Below are positions 21,621-31,225 of a stretch of 64,000 bases of DNA, one piece after another (position 1 is the stretch's first letter; each line of letters starts with the position of its first letter). The DNA comes from Stieleria neptunia (GTDB lineage Bacteria > Planctomycetota > Planctomycetia > Pirellulales > Pirellulaceae). Both the position numbers and the translations under genes were made by a program. Below the pieces are notes generated by a model, which worked only from the letters and a program-made list of their open reading frames with translations, was not told where the DNA came from and made no database searches. Location of the stretch: contig NZ_CP037423.1 of the NCBI RefSeq assembly GCF_007754155.1, forward strand, positions 3,038,001 to 3,102,000, given 5' to 3'.

Positions 21621-22149
21621 CGGGACAGTCGCGACCCTTTTCTTTTACCTCTTTGCGGCATCGTCGATTGCGTTGGCGCTGGGTGTGGTGCTCGGGCGGC
21701 GCCTGCTGCGATCGGCGGTTTGCCTGATCGGTGTGCTGGGATCGAGCGCCGGGTTGATCCTGGTGTTGGGGTTTGAGTTTATCGCCGGGATTCAAGTGCT
21801 GGTCTTTATCGGCGGCATCGTCGTGCTGCTGTTGTTTGCGATCATGATGACCAGCGAAGGGCATACGTTTGAACAACGACCGAGCGCCGCCCGACGGGTG
21901 GTGGGCGGAATCGCGGCGACGGCTTTTTTTGCGGTCACGCTGTCGGTCTATTGGAACACGGACTTTCCGCTTGTTTCGAAGGAGGGGCTGGCCGTGTCCC
22001 ATGAAGATGTCCACGCCATCGGTCGCAAGTTATTGAGCAATGAACGCGACGGATACATCGTGCCGTTTGAAGTGATCTCGTTGCTGCTGTTGGCCGCACT
22101 GATCGGCGGCATCGTGATCGCTCGTAAACATGATCCGGAAGACATCTAA
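21613..22149 (+). CDS. nuoJ: NADH-quinone oxidoreductase subunit J
   Basis: Membrane subunit (178 aa) with five hydrophobic segments. The conserved third segment (IAGIQVLVFIGGIVVLLLFA) holds the pi-bulge region typical of NuoJ, followed by a last segment (PFEVISLLLLAALIGGIVIA). ATG at 21613 overlaps nuoI. The loop between segments 4 and 5 is about 40 residues and polar. Confidence 0.94.
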   Translation: MYDGTVATLFFYLFAASSIALALGVVLGRRLLRSAVCLIGVLGSSAGLILVLGFEFIAGIQVLVFIGGIVVLLLFAIMMTSEGHTFEQRPSAARRVVGGIAATAFFAVTLSVYWNTDFPLVSKEGLAVSHEDVHAIGRKLLSNERDGYIVPFEVISLLLLAALIGGIVIARKHDPEDI

Positions 22150-22191
22150 CTGCGATTGCCGCCCGAAACACTCCGTCGTCGGACTTTCAAC

Positions 22192-22527
22192 ATGATTCCC
22201 ACACCAACGATCACGCATTGGCTGACGCTTTCGGCGCTGCTGTTTTCGATCGGTCTGTATGGCATTTTCACGCGGCGGAATGCCGTCGGTGTGTTGCTGT
22301 CGATCGAATTGACGTTGAATTCGGCGATCCTGAACATCCTGATTTTTAATCGATTTGTCGCTTCGGACGATGTCGATGGTCAGGTGTTGGTGTTGTTCAT
22401 CATTGCCGCCGCGGCGGCCGAGGCGGTGGTCGCGTTAGCGATCTTTGTGTCGTTCTACCGACACCGGCATACGTTGGACGTGACGCAGGCTAACCACATC
22501 TATGATCAGGGGAACCGTACGTCGTGA
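22192..22527 (+). CDS. nuoK: NADH-quinone oxidoreductase subunit K
   Basis: Small three-helix membrane subunit (111 aa). SIELTLNSAILN holds the conserved Glu of helix 2, and AAAAAEAVVALAIFVSFYR the second conserved Glu. I use the ATG at 22192; the frame runs upstream to a TTG at 22156, but the extra residues are Arg-rich and not family-like. The stop overlaps the GTG of nuoL. Confidence 0.94.
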   Translation: MIPTPTITHWLTLSALLFSIGLYGIFTRRNAVGVLLSIELTLNSAILNILIFNRFVASDDVDGQVLVLFIIAAAAAEAVVALAIFVSFYRHRHTLDVTQANHIYDQGNRTS

Positions 22528-24488
22528 CCGGATTTCTATTCGAAAACGCGTGGATGATCCCGGCCTTGCCGTTGATTTCCATCCTGTTGATCGGTTTGTT
22601 TGCCACCGGTTCAAACGCTCGTGCCGCCGGGATCATCGGATCGGTCGCGATCGGCACGGCGTTCCTGTTGACGTGCGGGCTGGGGCTCTCGTACCTGAGT
22701 TCGGCCGAATCGGGCGCAACGGCGGTGACGTGGAGCATCGAGTGGCTGCGGTACCAGGATCATTTGGTCGTCTCAATGGGGACGCTGATCGATCCGATCT
22801 CGCTGTTGTTGCTGTTCGTCGTGACGAGCGTCAGCTTGCTGGTCCACGTTTATTCGATCGGTTACATGGCGGGCGACGAAGGTTATTCGCGGTACTTCGT
22901 GTTCCTCAGTCTGTTCACGTTCAGCATGTTGGGTTTGGTGCTGGCGCCGAATCTGTTGCAGATGTATGTGTTCTGGGAACTGGTCGGTGTGAGTTCCTTT
23001 TTGCTGATCGGGTTTTATTACACGTTGCCCGAAGCGATCGCGGCGTCGAAGAAGGCGTTTATCGTCACCCGGTTTGCGGATCTGTTTTTTCTGGCCGGAA
23101 TTTTGGTGCTCGGTTTTTTCGTCCATCAGTTGGTCGTCGATCCGGCATGGGGCGGCGTCACGGGGACCGCGGGCCAATCGACTGCCGCGACGCAGGCGTT
23201 GGATTTCGCGACGATCAATTCGCAGCCGGTGTTGGCAAATCTAAAGGATCAGGAGGGCGTTTTCGGGCTGGATCTGTTGACCGTCGCGATGTTGTTGGTG
23301 TTTATCGGTGCGGCGGGGAAAAGCGCGATGTTTCCGCTGCATGTTTGGTTGCCCGATGCGATGGCGGGACCGACGCCCGTTTCGGCGCTGATTCATGCGG
23401 CGACGATGGTGGTCGCCGGCGTCTATCTGGTGGCCAGGCTGTTTCCCGGATTTGCGGCTTCGGGCGATGCGTTGGACGTCGTCGCCGCCGTCGGTTGCTT
23501 CACGTGCCTGTTTGCCGCTTTGATCGCGTGCACGCAGACGGATATCAAACGGGTGCTCGCGTTTTCGACCCTCAGCCAGATCGGGTACATGATGCTGGCG
23601 TTGGGCGTCGCGTCGGCGGAGCACCCGGCCGGGCTGGGTGCCGCGATGTTTCACTTGTTCACGCACGCGTTCTTCAAGGCGCTGTTGTTTTTGGGTGCCG
23701 GTTCGGTGATCCACGCAGTCCACAGCAATGATGTGGCGGACATGGGCGGGCTGCGAAAGAAGATGCCGTTGACCCATGCGACGTTCTTGATTGCCACGAT
23801 CGCGATCGCCGGCGTGCCGCCGCTGGCCGGGTTCTTTTCCAAGGACGAGATCTTGGGTGCCGCGTTGGATGGGGAGCACCATCTGGTTTTTGGAGTCGGG
23901 CTGTTCGTGGCTGCGTTGACCGCGTTTTACATGTTTCGTCTGTACATTTTGACGTTCCTGGGGGGGCACCAATCCGACGGCGCGGCGAAGGCCCATGAAT
24001 CCCCGCCGGTCATGACGATTCCGCTGGTGGTGCTCGGTGTGATGTCGGTTTGCGGCGGCTGGATTGCCGTTTCGCAGTTCGTGTTGCCCGGTGTGGAGCT
24101 CCACGCCCATCTGTTGGTGATGGGGTTATCGGTGGCGGCCGCGGTGGTCGGGATCGGGGCCGCATTCTGGCTGTACGGCGGACAGACGAATCGGGCAAAG
24201 AGGATGGCTGAGTCGATGGGGGGCATTTATCGGCTGGTGCAAAACAAGTTCTACATCGATGAAGTCTATCTGTTTTTGACGAAGTTGATTTTTCGATTCA
24301 TCGCGGCGCCGGCGGCTTGGTTCGATCGCCATGTGGTCGATGCCGCGATGAATTTTTCGGCGACGGTGGTGCGCTGGTGCGGTGCTCGGTTGAATGTTCT
24401 GCAGACCGGGCAAGTTCAGACCTACGGGATTTGGATGATCAACGGGACGATTTTGGTCGTGTTGTTTTTGTGGCTCGTTCAACGGTAG
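22524..24488 (+). CDS. nuoL: NADH-quinone oxidoreductase subunit L
   Basis: Largest antiporter-like proton-pumping subunit (654 aa), with many membrane segments. Family blocks include WELVGVSSFLLIGFYY, GKSAMFPLHVWLPDAMAGPT and PVSALIHAATMVVAGVYL, which carry the channel Lys/His residues. The long C-terminal part with LFRFIAAPAAWFDRHVVD-type sequence before the last hydrophobic stretch corresponds to the lateral helix and final membrane segment. GTG start at 22524 overlaps the nuoK stop. Confidence 0.96.
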   Translation: MTGFLFENAWMIPALPLISILLIGLFATGSNARAAGIIGSVAIGTAFLLTCGLGLSYLSSAESGATAVTWSIEWLRYQDHLVVSMGTLIDPISLLLLFVVTSVSLLVHVYSIGYMAGDEGYSRYFVFLSLFTFSMLGLVLAPNLLQMYVFWELVGVSSFLLIGFYYTLPEAIAASKKAFIVTRFADLFFLAGILVLGFFVHQLVVDPAWGGVTGTAGQSTAATQALDFATINSQPVLANLKDQEGVFGLDLLTVAMLLVFIGAAGKSAMFPLHVWLPDAMAGPTPVSALIHAATMVVAGVYLVARLFPGFAASGDALDVVAAVGCFTCLFAALIACTQTDIKRVLAFSTLSQIGYMMLALGVASAEHPAGLGAAMFHLFTHAFFKALLFLGAGSVIHAVHSNDVADMGGLRKKMPLTHATFLIATIAIAGVPPLAGFFSKDEILGAALDGEHHLVFGVGLFVAALTAFYMFRLYILTFLGGHQSDGAAKAHESPPVMTIPLVVLGVMSVCGGWIAVSQFVLPGVELHAHLLVMGLSVAAAVVGIGAAFWLYGGQTNRAKRMAESMGGIYRLVQNKFYIDEVYLFLTKLIFRFIAAPAAWFDRHVVDAAMNFSATVVRWCGARLNVLQTGQVQTYGIWMINGTILVVLFLWLVQR

Positions 24489-24515
24489 CGCTGTTGAGCA
24501 AGGAAGAAGGCTCGG

Positions 24516-26030
24516 ATGAGTTGGTTAAGTCTGCTGATCTTGATTCCGTTTGCGACGGCATTGGCCGTCGTGGCGACGCCCGATACCAAATGGTATGCGC
24601 GGCGATGGATCGCGCTGTTTGGAACGGGCGTGGTCCTTGCGCTGTCGCTGGTGATGAGCGTGAGCTACATGCAGGCGGTGCTGGATCGCGGCGGCGATCC
24701 ATCGGTGTTGACGATTTCCCAGCTGGAATTCGAGCAATCGATTCCCTGGTTCAAGAGCATGGGGATCGAGTACCACGTCGGCGTGGACGGGATCGCGATG
24801 GCGATGATCGTGTTGACAGCGATCATTATTTTCACCGGGGTGCTGGCGAGCTGGGAGGTCAAGGATCGGTCACGTGAGTTTTACGCGTTTCTGTTGGTGT
24901 TGGTCACGGGCGTCTTTGGCGTGTTCATCAGCGTCGATCTGTTCCTGTTCTTTCTGTTTTACGAAGTCGCCGTGTTGCCGATGTATCTGTTGATCGGCGT
25001 GTGGGGGACGGGGCGGAAAGAGTATTCCGCGATGAAGTTGACGTTGATGCTGATGGTCGGTTCGGCGTTGGTTTTGGTAGGCATGCTGGCGTTGTACCAC
25101 GCGGCCGGATCGCAGACGTTTGATTTGAACAAGTTGGCGATGGTGGATTATCCGCGTGACTTGCAGCGGTGGGTGTTTCCATGTGTGTTTGTGGGGTTCG
25201 GCGTGTTGGGCGCCCTGTTCCCGTTTCACACCTGGTCGCCAGACGGTCACGCATCGGCGCCGACCGCCGTTTCGATGTTACACGCCGGCGTGCTGATGAA
25301 GTTGGGCGGTTACGGCGTGTTGCGAGTCGCCGTGTACCTGATGCCCGAGGGTGCGAAACAGTGGGCGCTCTTCTTTCTGGTGCTGACGACGATCAACATT
25401 GTGTATGGGGCGTACGCGGCGATCCGGCAAACCGATTTGAAGTATTTCACGGCCTATTCGTCGGTCAGCCATTGCGGCTTCGTCTTGTTCGGTCTGTGTT
25501 CGTTGAATCTGATGGGATTCAAGGGCGCCGTGATTCAGATGTTTAGCCACGGCATCATGACGGGGTTGTTTTTCGGGCTGATCGGAATGGTCTATGGCCG
25601 TTCCAAGACGCGTGATTTGACGAAGATGGGAGGGCTTTCCAAACGAATCCCCTGGTTGGCGACCAGTTTTTACATCGCCGGGTTGGCCTCGCTGGGGCTG
25701 CCGGGGTTGTCCGGTTTTGTCGCCGAGTCGACCGTTTTCCTGGGAGGGTTTTTTGGCAACCGTTGGGTCGATGCGACAACGATGCGGGTCTGCACGTTGC
25801 TCGCCACGTCTTCGATTGTCGTCACGGCCGTTTATGTGTTGCGCGGACTGAGCCGTGTGTTTCAAGGACCGTTGACGAAGCCAGAGTTTAAGCAGTTGAG
25901 GGACGCCACGATCCCCGAAAAACTGTGCACCGGAATTCTGGTCGCGACGTTAGCTGTCGTTGGGATGTACCCGCCCGTGCTGATCGATCTGATTGAGCAT
26001 GCGATCCTTCCGATCGCGAATCGTTTTTAG
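24516..26030 (+). CDS. nuoM: NADH-quinone oxidoreductase subunit M
   Basis: Second antiporter-like subunit (504 aa). Blocks such as FYEVAVLPMYLLIGVWG, FPFHTWSPDGHASAPTAVSM and LHAGVLMKLGGYG are diagnostic of NuoM, with the channel Glu in FYEVAVLP and Lys in LMKLGGYG. ATG at 24516 lies 27 bp after nuoL. Downstream, a 128-bp gap with a perfect inverted repeat separates it from nuoN. Confidence 0.96.
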   Translation: MSWLSLLILIPFATALAVVATPDTKWYARRWIALFGTGVVLALSLVMSVSYMQAVLDRGGDPSVLTISQLEFEQSIPWFKSMGIEYHVGVDGIAMAMIVLTAIIIFTGVLASWEVKDRSREFYAFLLVLVTGVFGVFISVDLFLFFLFYEVAVLPMYLLIGVWGTGRKEYSAMKLTLMLMVGSALVLVGMLALYHAAGSQTFDLNKLAMVDYPRDLQRWVFPCVFVGFGVLGALFPFHTWSPDGHASAPTAVSMLHAGVLMKLGGYGVLRVAVYLMPEGAKQWALFFLVLTTINIVYGAYAAIRQTDLKYFTAYSSVSHCGFVLFGLCSLNLMGFKGAVIQMFSHGIMTGLFFGLIGMVYGRSKTRDLTKMGGLSKRIPWLATSFYIAGLASLGLPGLSGFVAESTVFLGGFFGNRWVDATTMRVCTLLATSSIVVTAVYVLRGLSRVFQGPLTKPEFKQLRDATIPEKLCTGILVATLAVVGMYPPVLIDLIEHAILPIANRF

Positions 26031-26060
26031 TGCTTGGTGGACTTTTTAACTTAGCGTCCC

Positions 26061-26138
26061 GCGGAAAAGGGGTCAGGCACCAAAAATGCGAAGCACCCTT
26101 TGGGCCATTTGGTTTTTGGTGCCTGACCCCTTTTCCGC
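26061..26138. repeat. Perfect 26-bp inverted repeat between nuoM and nuoN
   Basis: Left arm 26061-26086 and right arm 26113-26138 are exact reverse complements, with a 26-nt loop. The core GGGGTCAGGCACC / GGTGCCTGACCCC resembles REP-like palindromes seen in many bacterial genomes. It sits inside an operon whose other genes overlap or lie within 45 bp. It could act as an mRNA stability or partial termination element; that is inference. Confidence 0.92.
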
Positions 26139-26158
26139 TCATAACCCCAATTGATCCC

Positions 26159-27607
26159 ATGTATATCCAACCGGAAATCATTGTCGTCGTCACAGCGTTC
26201 GCGGTGCTCGGCATGGAAATGTTTCTACCGCTGCGGCATCGAGTCCTGCAAACCCCGGTGAGCTTGTTGGGGTTGGCCACGGCGCTGGCCGCTGTGGTTT
26301 ATCTGATGATTCAAGGCGAAGGCAAATTCCTGGACGGCCAGTTTCTCTTTGACGGTGTGGCCGGATGGTTCAAGGTCTCGTTCTTGTTGGCGGGGTTGTT
26401 GACGGTGTTGCTATCGGCCGACCTGCTCAACGGTCGATTCAAGGTCATGGAGGGGCAAGACCGTGTGCTGATCCACCGGGGCGAATTCTACACGGTGGTG
26501 TTGTTCAACCTCGTCGGATCGATGTTTCTGATTTCGGCGACGAATCTGATCAATCTGTATGTCTGTTTGGAACTGGCGACGATTCCGCTGTTCGCGTTGG
26601 TGGCCTGGCGACGCAGCGATCCGCTGTCGTGCGAAGCGGGATTGAAGTACATCATTTTGGGTGCGACGTCGTCGGCCGTGGTGCTGTTCGGACTCGGTCT
26701 GCTATACGGGCTTTCCGGGTCGGTTGACCTGCTGACCATGGGTGACAACCTGAGTTTTGGGCCGGCAACGAAGTTGGCGATTGCGATGGTGGTGGTCGGG
26801 GTCGGATTCAAGCTGACGCTGGTGCCGTTTCACATGTGGGCGGCCGATGTGTATCGCGGCGCGCCGCTTCCGGTCGCGGCGTACTTGTCGGTGGCATCCA
26901 AGGCGGCCGGCCTGGCATTCATGTTCCAGTTGTTTTACCGCGTGTTGGGGAATGTTCTGTTAGACGTCTCGATGGCACTCGCGGTGTTGGCGGCTGTGAC
27001 GATGACGTTGGGGAATCTGGTCGCCGTGGTGCAGTCCAACGTCAAACGTTTTATGGCGTTCAGTGCGATTTCCCAGGCCGGTTATCTGATCATGGGGTTC
27101 CTGGCCCGCAGCGGCGCCCCGAGCATGGTGTATTACATGTTGGTCTACGTGGTCACCAACATGGTCGTGTTTGGTGTGTTGGTGTTTTATTTGAACGAAA
27201 CCGGCCGCGAGGAAATCGAGGACTATCGCGGGCTGGCGCGAACGAATCCCTGGATCGCGTTGGTGATGATGCTGGGGCTGTTCAGCTTGGCCGGGATCCC
27301 GCCGCTGTCGGGGTTTGTCGGCAAGTTCTTTTTATTCAGCGTGGCATCCAAGGCGGGGTTCCATTGGTTGGTCGCCGTGGCCGCGGTCAATTCGACCGTT
27401 TCGCTGTACTATTACTTGCGGATCGTGCGGCAGATGTACATCGAACCGGGGTTTGATGACGATCCACCGATTCGTGCGTCGGCGTCGATCGTCACGGCGC
27501 TCGCCATTTCCACCGTGCTGATGGTGGTGCTGGGGATCGTTCCGTTTTTCTACGAAACGATCTACGAGCAGACGCACCAGTGGATTGCCGTGGCGGAAAT
27601 CAGGTAA
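26159..27607 (+). CDS. nuoN: NADH-quinone oxidoreductase subunit N
   Basis: Third antiporter-like subunit (482 aa). VCLELATIPLFALVAW and FHMWAADVYRGAPLPVAAYL, then SAISQAGYLIMG, identify NuoN. The start is ATG at 26159. The frame is open to 26030 through the inverted repeat, but that extension encodes repeat DNA and is rejected. It is the last gene of the nuo operon; no clear terminator follows. Confidence 0.95.
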   Translation: MYIQPEIIVVVTAFAVLGMEMFLPLRHRVLQTPVSLLGLATALAAVVYLMIQGEGKFLDGQFLFDGVAGWFKVSFLLAGLLTVLLSADLLNGRFKVMEGQDRVLIHRGEFYTVVLFNLVGSMFLISATNLINLYVCLELATIPLFALVAWRRSDPLSCEAGLKYIILGATSSAVVLFGLGLLYGLSGSVDLLTMGDNLSFGPATKLAIAMVVVGVGFKLTLVPFHMWAADVYRGAPLPVAAYLSVASKAAGLAFMFQLFYRVLGNVLLDVSMALAVLAAVTMTLGNLVAVVQSNVKRFMAFSAISQAGYLIMGFLARSGAPSMVYYMLVYVVTNMVVFGVLVFYLNETGREEIEDYRGLARTNPWIALVMMLGLFSLAGIPPLSGFVGKFFLFSVASKAGFHWLVAVAAVNSTVSLYYYLRIVRQMYIEPGFDDDPPIRASASIVTALAISTVLMVVLGIVPFFYETIYEQTHQWIAVAEIR

Positions 27608-27689
27608 GGGCTGTCGGAATGATGGGGTCCGCGTCGCGTGCGGTAGGGGACGTCGATTCTTTTGCTGCAGTTTTTGGCAACCGATTGAG

Positions 27690-27785
27690 TCTCTCTCCCA
27701 GAGGGGGTTCTTCGCGGATTTTAGTGGGTGCTCTCGAATACTCGGGGAAGGTTTTTTGAGGGATGACAGCGATGTCCGATGGTTC
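27690..27785 (+). repeat. Family-F repeat, left copy beside the IS110 remnant
   Basis: About 95 bp containing TCCCAGAGGGGGTTCTTCG, GGATTTTAGTGG and GCGATGTCCGATGG. An inverted homologous copy lies at about 29405-29503, on the other side of the transposase remnant. Confidence 0.8.
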
Positions 27786-27845
27786 CGTTCGGTAGGATGG
27801 CGAAGCCACGTGAAGCGGAGGCGGGCTCTGCTCTCAAGGAACTTC

Positions 27846-29037
27846 CTACCCAGCTAGTTCATTGGGGACCACTCGCAGGTTGAGTGCAGCTGCCCGTTTC
27901 GCCAGGTTTTCCATTGCTCGCTTCTTGTATTGCTGTTCGTAATAGTCGTTGCCGACATCGACATATTCCCTCCCGTACTTCAGCATCCCATAAACTATTT
28001 TCGCGAGCTTGTGGGCCGTCGCCGTGATCGCTTTGGGTGAACCAAGACGGGAACGGATCCTGCGAAAGAACGCTCCTAAGGCGCAGTTTGATCGTGCCAG
28101 GGACGCGGCGGCTGTTCGAAGTGCGGCGGCGGCTCGGTTCGCACTTGTACGTGTTTTACCACTGAGCAATTTCCCACCTGTCTTCTTACTGCCCGGACAT
28201 AGGCAAAGCCAAGAAGTGAAATGCTTCTCTGTTGCCCACCTACTCATGTCGGTACCGATTTCAGAAATCAGTGTGATTGCGGATTGACCGCTAATCCCAT
28301 CAATGGTCGTCATGTCGACGCCCAGCACCCGGTAGAGCTGATTGCGCATATCGAACCGGGGGCTATTGCTTCCAGCTTTAGGAGCCTTCAGCTTCGGCAG
28401 AATCTCACCGTCACTTCGGTCGGAAAATGTACCCAAATGTTCTTCAAGCTTGGAATCGACTTCCGACAGTTTGGAACCGTAAAAACGGTACAGTTCCAGA
28501 GCCTGTTTTAACGCAAATACATGTTCTTCACGCCAATTGCCTTCCAGAGCTTTCGCGATCGTCGACTCGTCATTTTTGCACCTTGGATCGCGAAGTTTTG
28601 CGAGTAGGTGAGGGTCTCGACTGCCCGCAACAATGGCATCCAAAATGGCAAGGCCAGTGGTGCCGGTGATGTCCGAAATGACGTGATGGAGCTGGACATT
28701 CATTTCCATCATCGCCTTCTGCATCCGTTGGATATGCTCGCTCGCGTTGGCGACGAGCATGGCTCGTTGCCGCATGTAAGAACGCAGAACACAAATTGCC
28801 GAACTCTTCCAACCAATCTGCGAGCGACGCCAGATCGGATGTAAAGGTGCCGAAGCAGCGAACGTGTGATGAGTCGCGATCGGAGGGCACGGCAACATAG
28901 TGCTGGGTCGAACCAATATCGATGCCGGCAGCGTTCAAGTTGATTGTGTCAAGTGATTGTGGAACGGGTGCGTTGTCAATCGGAAACCCACCACGTGATC
29001 GACGCTTAGGTTTCCCAGAGGATTTCTTCTTGGCCAT
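27846..29037 (-). pseudogene. IS110-family transposase, internally deleted and frameshifted
   Basis: Two overlapping frames make up one broken transposase. The N-terminal part (from ATG at 29037) has GIDIGSTQHYVAV, the first catalytic Asp of the RuvC-like DEDD domain, up to ADWLEEFG. Family sequence then resumes in another frame at CVLRSYMRQR near 28800 and continues through HIQRMQKAMMEMN, DGISGQSAITLISEIG (Transposase_20 region) and WLCLCPGSKKTGGK to 27846. The stretch that normally links these parts and carries the other acidic residues is missing. Total length is 1192 nt, not a multiple of three and about 50 codons shorter than intact relatives. The enzyme should be inactive. Confidence 0.88.
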
Positions 29038-29816
29038 GGCGGAACTCCGAAAGGTGACTTCAACGGAAAAACGCGGCAGGCGCGGGAGTAGGGCTCTGTT
29101 ATTCTCTCAAACGGGGTCAACGCCGTGAGGCGAGCCACCAATGTCATTTTCAAGCAAACTCCCGGGACCAGGCTGAGAAGCGGGCACGAAGCACCACGTA
29201 GAGAACGGCCTCCACGACCCGCCGCGTATCCGACATGATAATCCTCACACCCAGTTCCTCGGAATCATTTGGTCACTTGTGGCCTGCGGCGGCTGAGGAG
29301 CAACCCGCCAAGGAATCACCGGGTCTGCGATGCGCCGAAGGTGCTTCGAGCGCTCCGCCGGCCCCCGTGTCGGCGGAGGGTCGTTTGAACCGAGCGTTTG
29401 TCCTCGCTCTCCCCATTCGGACATCGCAGCAATGCCTCGAAAAACCTGGGTCCTGAGCGATTAGCCACTAAAATCCACGAAGAACCCCCTCTGGGAGAGA
29501 CGGCGTTTGCGCAGCAAGCAAACGCCAGAGAGGGCCGGCGGCTTGCGAAAGTCTTAGCGTTTTCCGCTACGATCAAATCCGTCACCTATACGATTGACGT
29601 CCCTCAGGGAGGGTCGGACGCGATAGACGAGCGGCCGGGGAGAGTTCGTTGTGGCTCGACATCACTCCGTCACAAACAATCGACCCTCCCCTCGCTGCGC
29701 TCGACCCTCCCTGCCAGGGAGGGTGACATCGAAACGCGGGCTTCGCTGACGCGTCGCGGCTCGCTTGAACTGCAAGCCGCATCGCAGGGAAAGTCCGTCA
29801 GGGTGCTGTGATCCGT
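29038..29816. other. IS110 flank and intergenic repeats E and F
   Basis: No intact gene. The first 200 bases upstream of the transposase start may be the non-coding end of the element. An inverted family-F copy spans about 29405-29503 (CCACTAAAATCC, then GAAGAACCCCCTCTGGGAGA). A family-E copy is at 29681-29727 (CCCTCCCTGCCAGGGAGGG), with a related fragment near 29602. The rest shows nothing recognisable. Confidence 0.7.
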
Positions 29817-31130
29817 TTAGAACTTGGTTCCGTTGAGAACGGATCCGTTCTTGATGACGATCGAGATTCCATCGCGGACTTGCAGGGGCTCGTCCTCGCC
29901 GAGTGTATCGACGTTTTCGGCATTGGTGATGGAGACGTCGGTTCCGACGCGCGAGTTCTTGTCCAGGATCGCGCCGCTGATGACACTGTTGTCGCCGATA
30001 CCGACCGGGATTTGGCCCGGGGGCAAGGTTTTGGGGTCTTCGATGTAATCGGCTCCCATGACGACGCTGTTTTTGATCGTGACGTTGTCGCCGATGGTGG
30101 TGCGGAGTCCGATCACACTGTGCTCGATGGTGACGTTGTGTCCGATGTGGCAACCGTCGGCGATCAGGCTGCCGCGGATGGTGACGTTGTCACCGACGAC
30201 CGTGGGCGGCAGAAAACGCGGCCGGCTGTAGATCGGGGCGGTGACGCTGCCGAGTTGGAACGGCGGAGACTTGCTGGCCAGTGAAAGGTTGGCTTCGTAG
30301 AACGCGCGGATGGTTCCGATGTCTTCCCAGTAGCCGTCAAACAGGTGCACTTGGACTTTGCGGTTGTCGATCGCTGCGGGGAAGACTTCTTTGCCAAAGT
30401 CCGAGTGGTCGTTGCCGTGAAGTAGGTCCACCATGACATCTTTTTTGAAGATATACAGGCCCATGCTGGCCAGGCAATCGCGTCCTTTGCTCGGGATGCC
30501 ACGGGCGTCGATCCAAGCCGGATCCATGCGAACCTTCGCCAGTTCTTCTTCGGTTTGGGGTTTCTCGACGAACCCGGTCACACGGCCGTCGTCGTCGAGC
30601 TGCATGATTCCCAGTGCGGCGGCGTCTTTGCGGTCGACCGGGATTCCGGCGATGGTCGCATCGGCTCCGGATTCGATGTGCGACTTCATCATGTCGCGAA
30701 AATCCATCCGATACAGTTGGTCGCCGGACAGGATCAGGATGTGTTCGATCTCGGGCTGGTCGATGTAGCGCAGATTTTTGCGGACGGCGTCGGCGGTTCC
30801 CTGGTACCAGTCGGTCCCGGCATCGACCGTTTGCTGTGCGGCGAGCAACTCGACAAAACCGCCGGTGAATTGATCGAAGCGATAGGTTTGGCGGAGGTGG
30901 CGGTGCAGGCTGACCGAAAGGAATTGCGTCAACACGAAAACACGACGCAATCCGCTGTTGATGCAGTTCGAAATCGGGATGTCAATCAGCCGGTACTTAC
31001 CCGCCAGCGGGACCGCGGGTTTGGCACGAATCTTGGTCAGCGGGAACAGTCGCGTTCCGCGACCGCCGCCGAGAATCAGTGCGATTGTATTTTTGGAAAG
31101 GTCCATCGGGTAGTCGGAGTGAGAAGTCAT
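29817..31130 (-). CDS. glgC: Glucose-1-phosphate adenylyltransferase
   Basis: ADP-glucose pyrophosphorylase (437 aa) making the glucosyl donor for glycogen. The N-terminal nucleotidyltransferase domain has [34 protein letters not shown] and [18 protein letters not shown] and GYWEDIGTI are further signatures. A C-terminal left-handed beta-helix follows ([19 protein letters not shown]). ATG at 31130; a second ATG at 31106 would remove eight residues. No other glycogen genes are in the window. No clear partner downstream. Confidence 0.94.
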   Translation of the reverse strand: MTSHSDYPMDLSKNTIALILGGGRGTRLFPLTKIRAKPAVPLAGKYRLIDIPISNCINSGLRRVFVLTQFLSVSLHRHLRQTYRFDQFTGGFVELLAAQQTVDAGTDWYQGTADAVRKNLRYIDQPEIEHILILSGDQLYRMDFRDMMKSHIESGADATIAGIPVDRKDAAALGIMQLDDDGRVTGFVEKPQTEEELAKVRMDPAWIDARGIPSKGRDCLASMGLYIFKKDVMVDLLHGNDHSDFGKEVFPAAIDNRKVQVHLFDGYWEDIGTIRAFYEANLSLASKSPPFQLGSVTAPIYSRPRFLPPTVVGDNVTIRGSLIADGCHIGHNVTIEHSVIGLRTTIGDNVTIKNSVVMGADYIEDPKTLPPGQIPVGIGDNSVISGAILDKNSRVGTDVSITNAENVDTLGEDEPLQVRDGISIVIKNGSVLNGTKF

Positions 31131-31225
31131 GACGATTGGGGAATAGGAAGGGGGATGGGGTTCGACTGCAGATCAATGTTCCACCGTTCTAACGCACGCG
31201 ACGGACGCGGGAAAGGTTCCAGCGG

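Noticed and set aside
26030..26158. Upstream extension of nuoN
   Set aside because: It would translate the inverted repeat; the ATG at 26159 gives the normal NuoN N-terminus.
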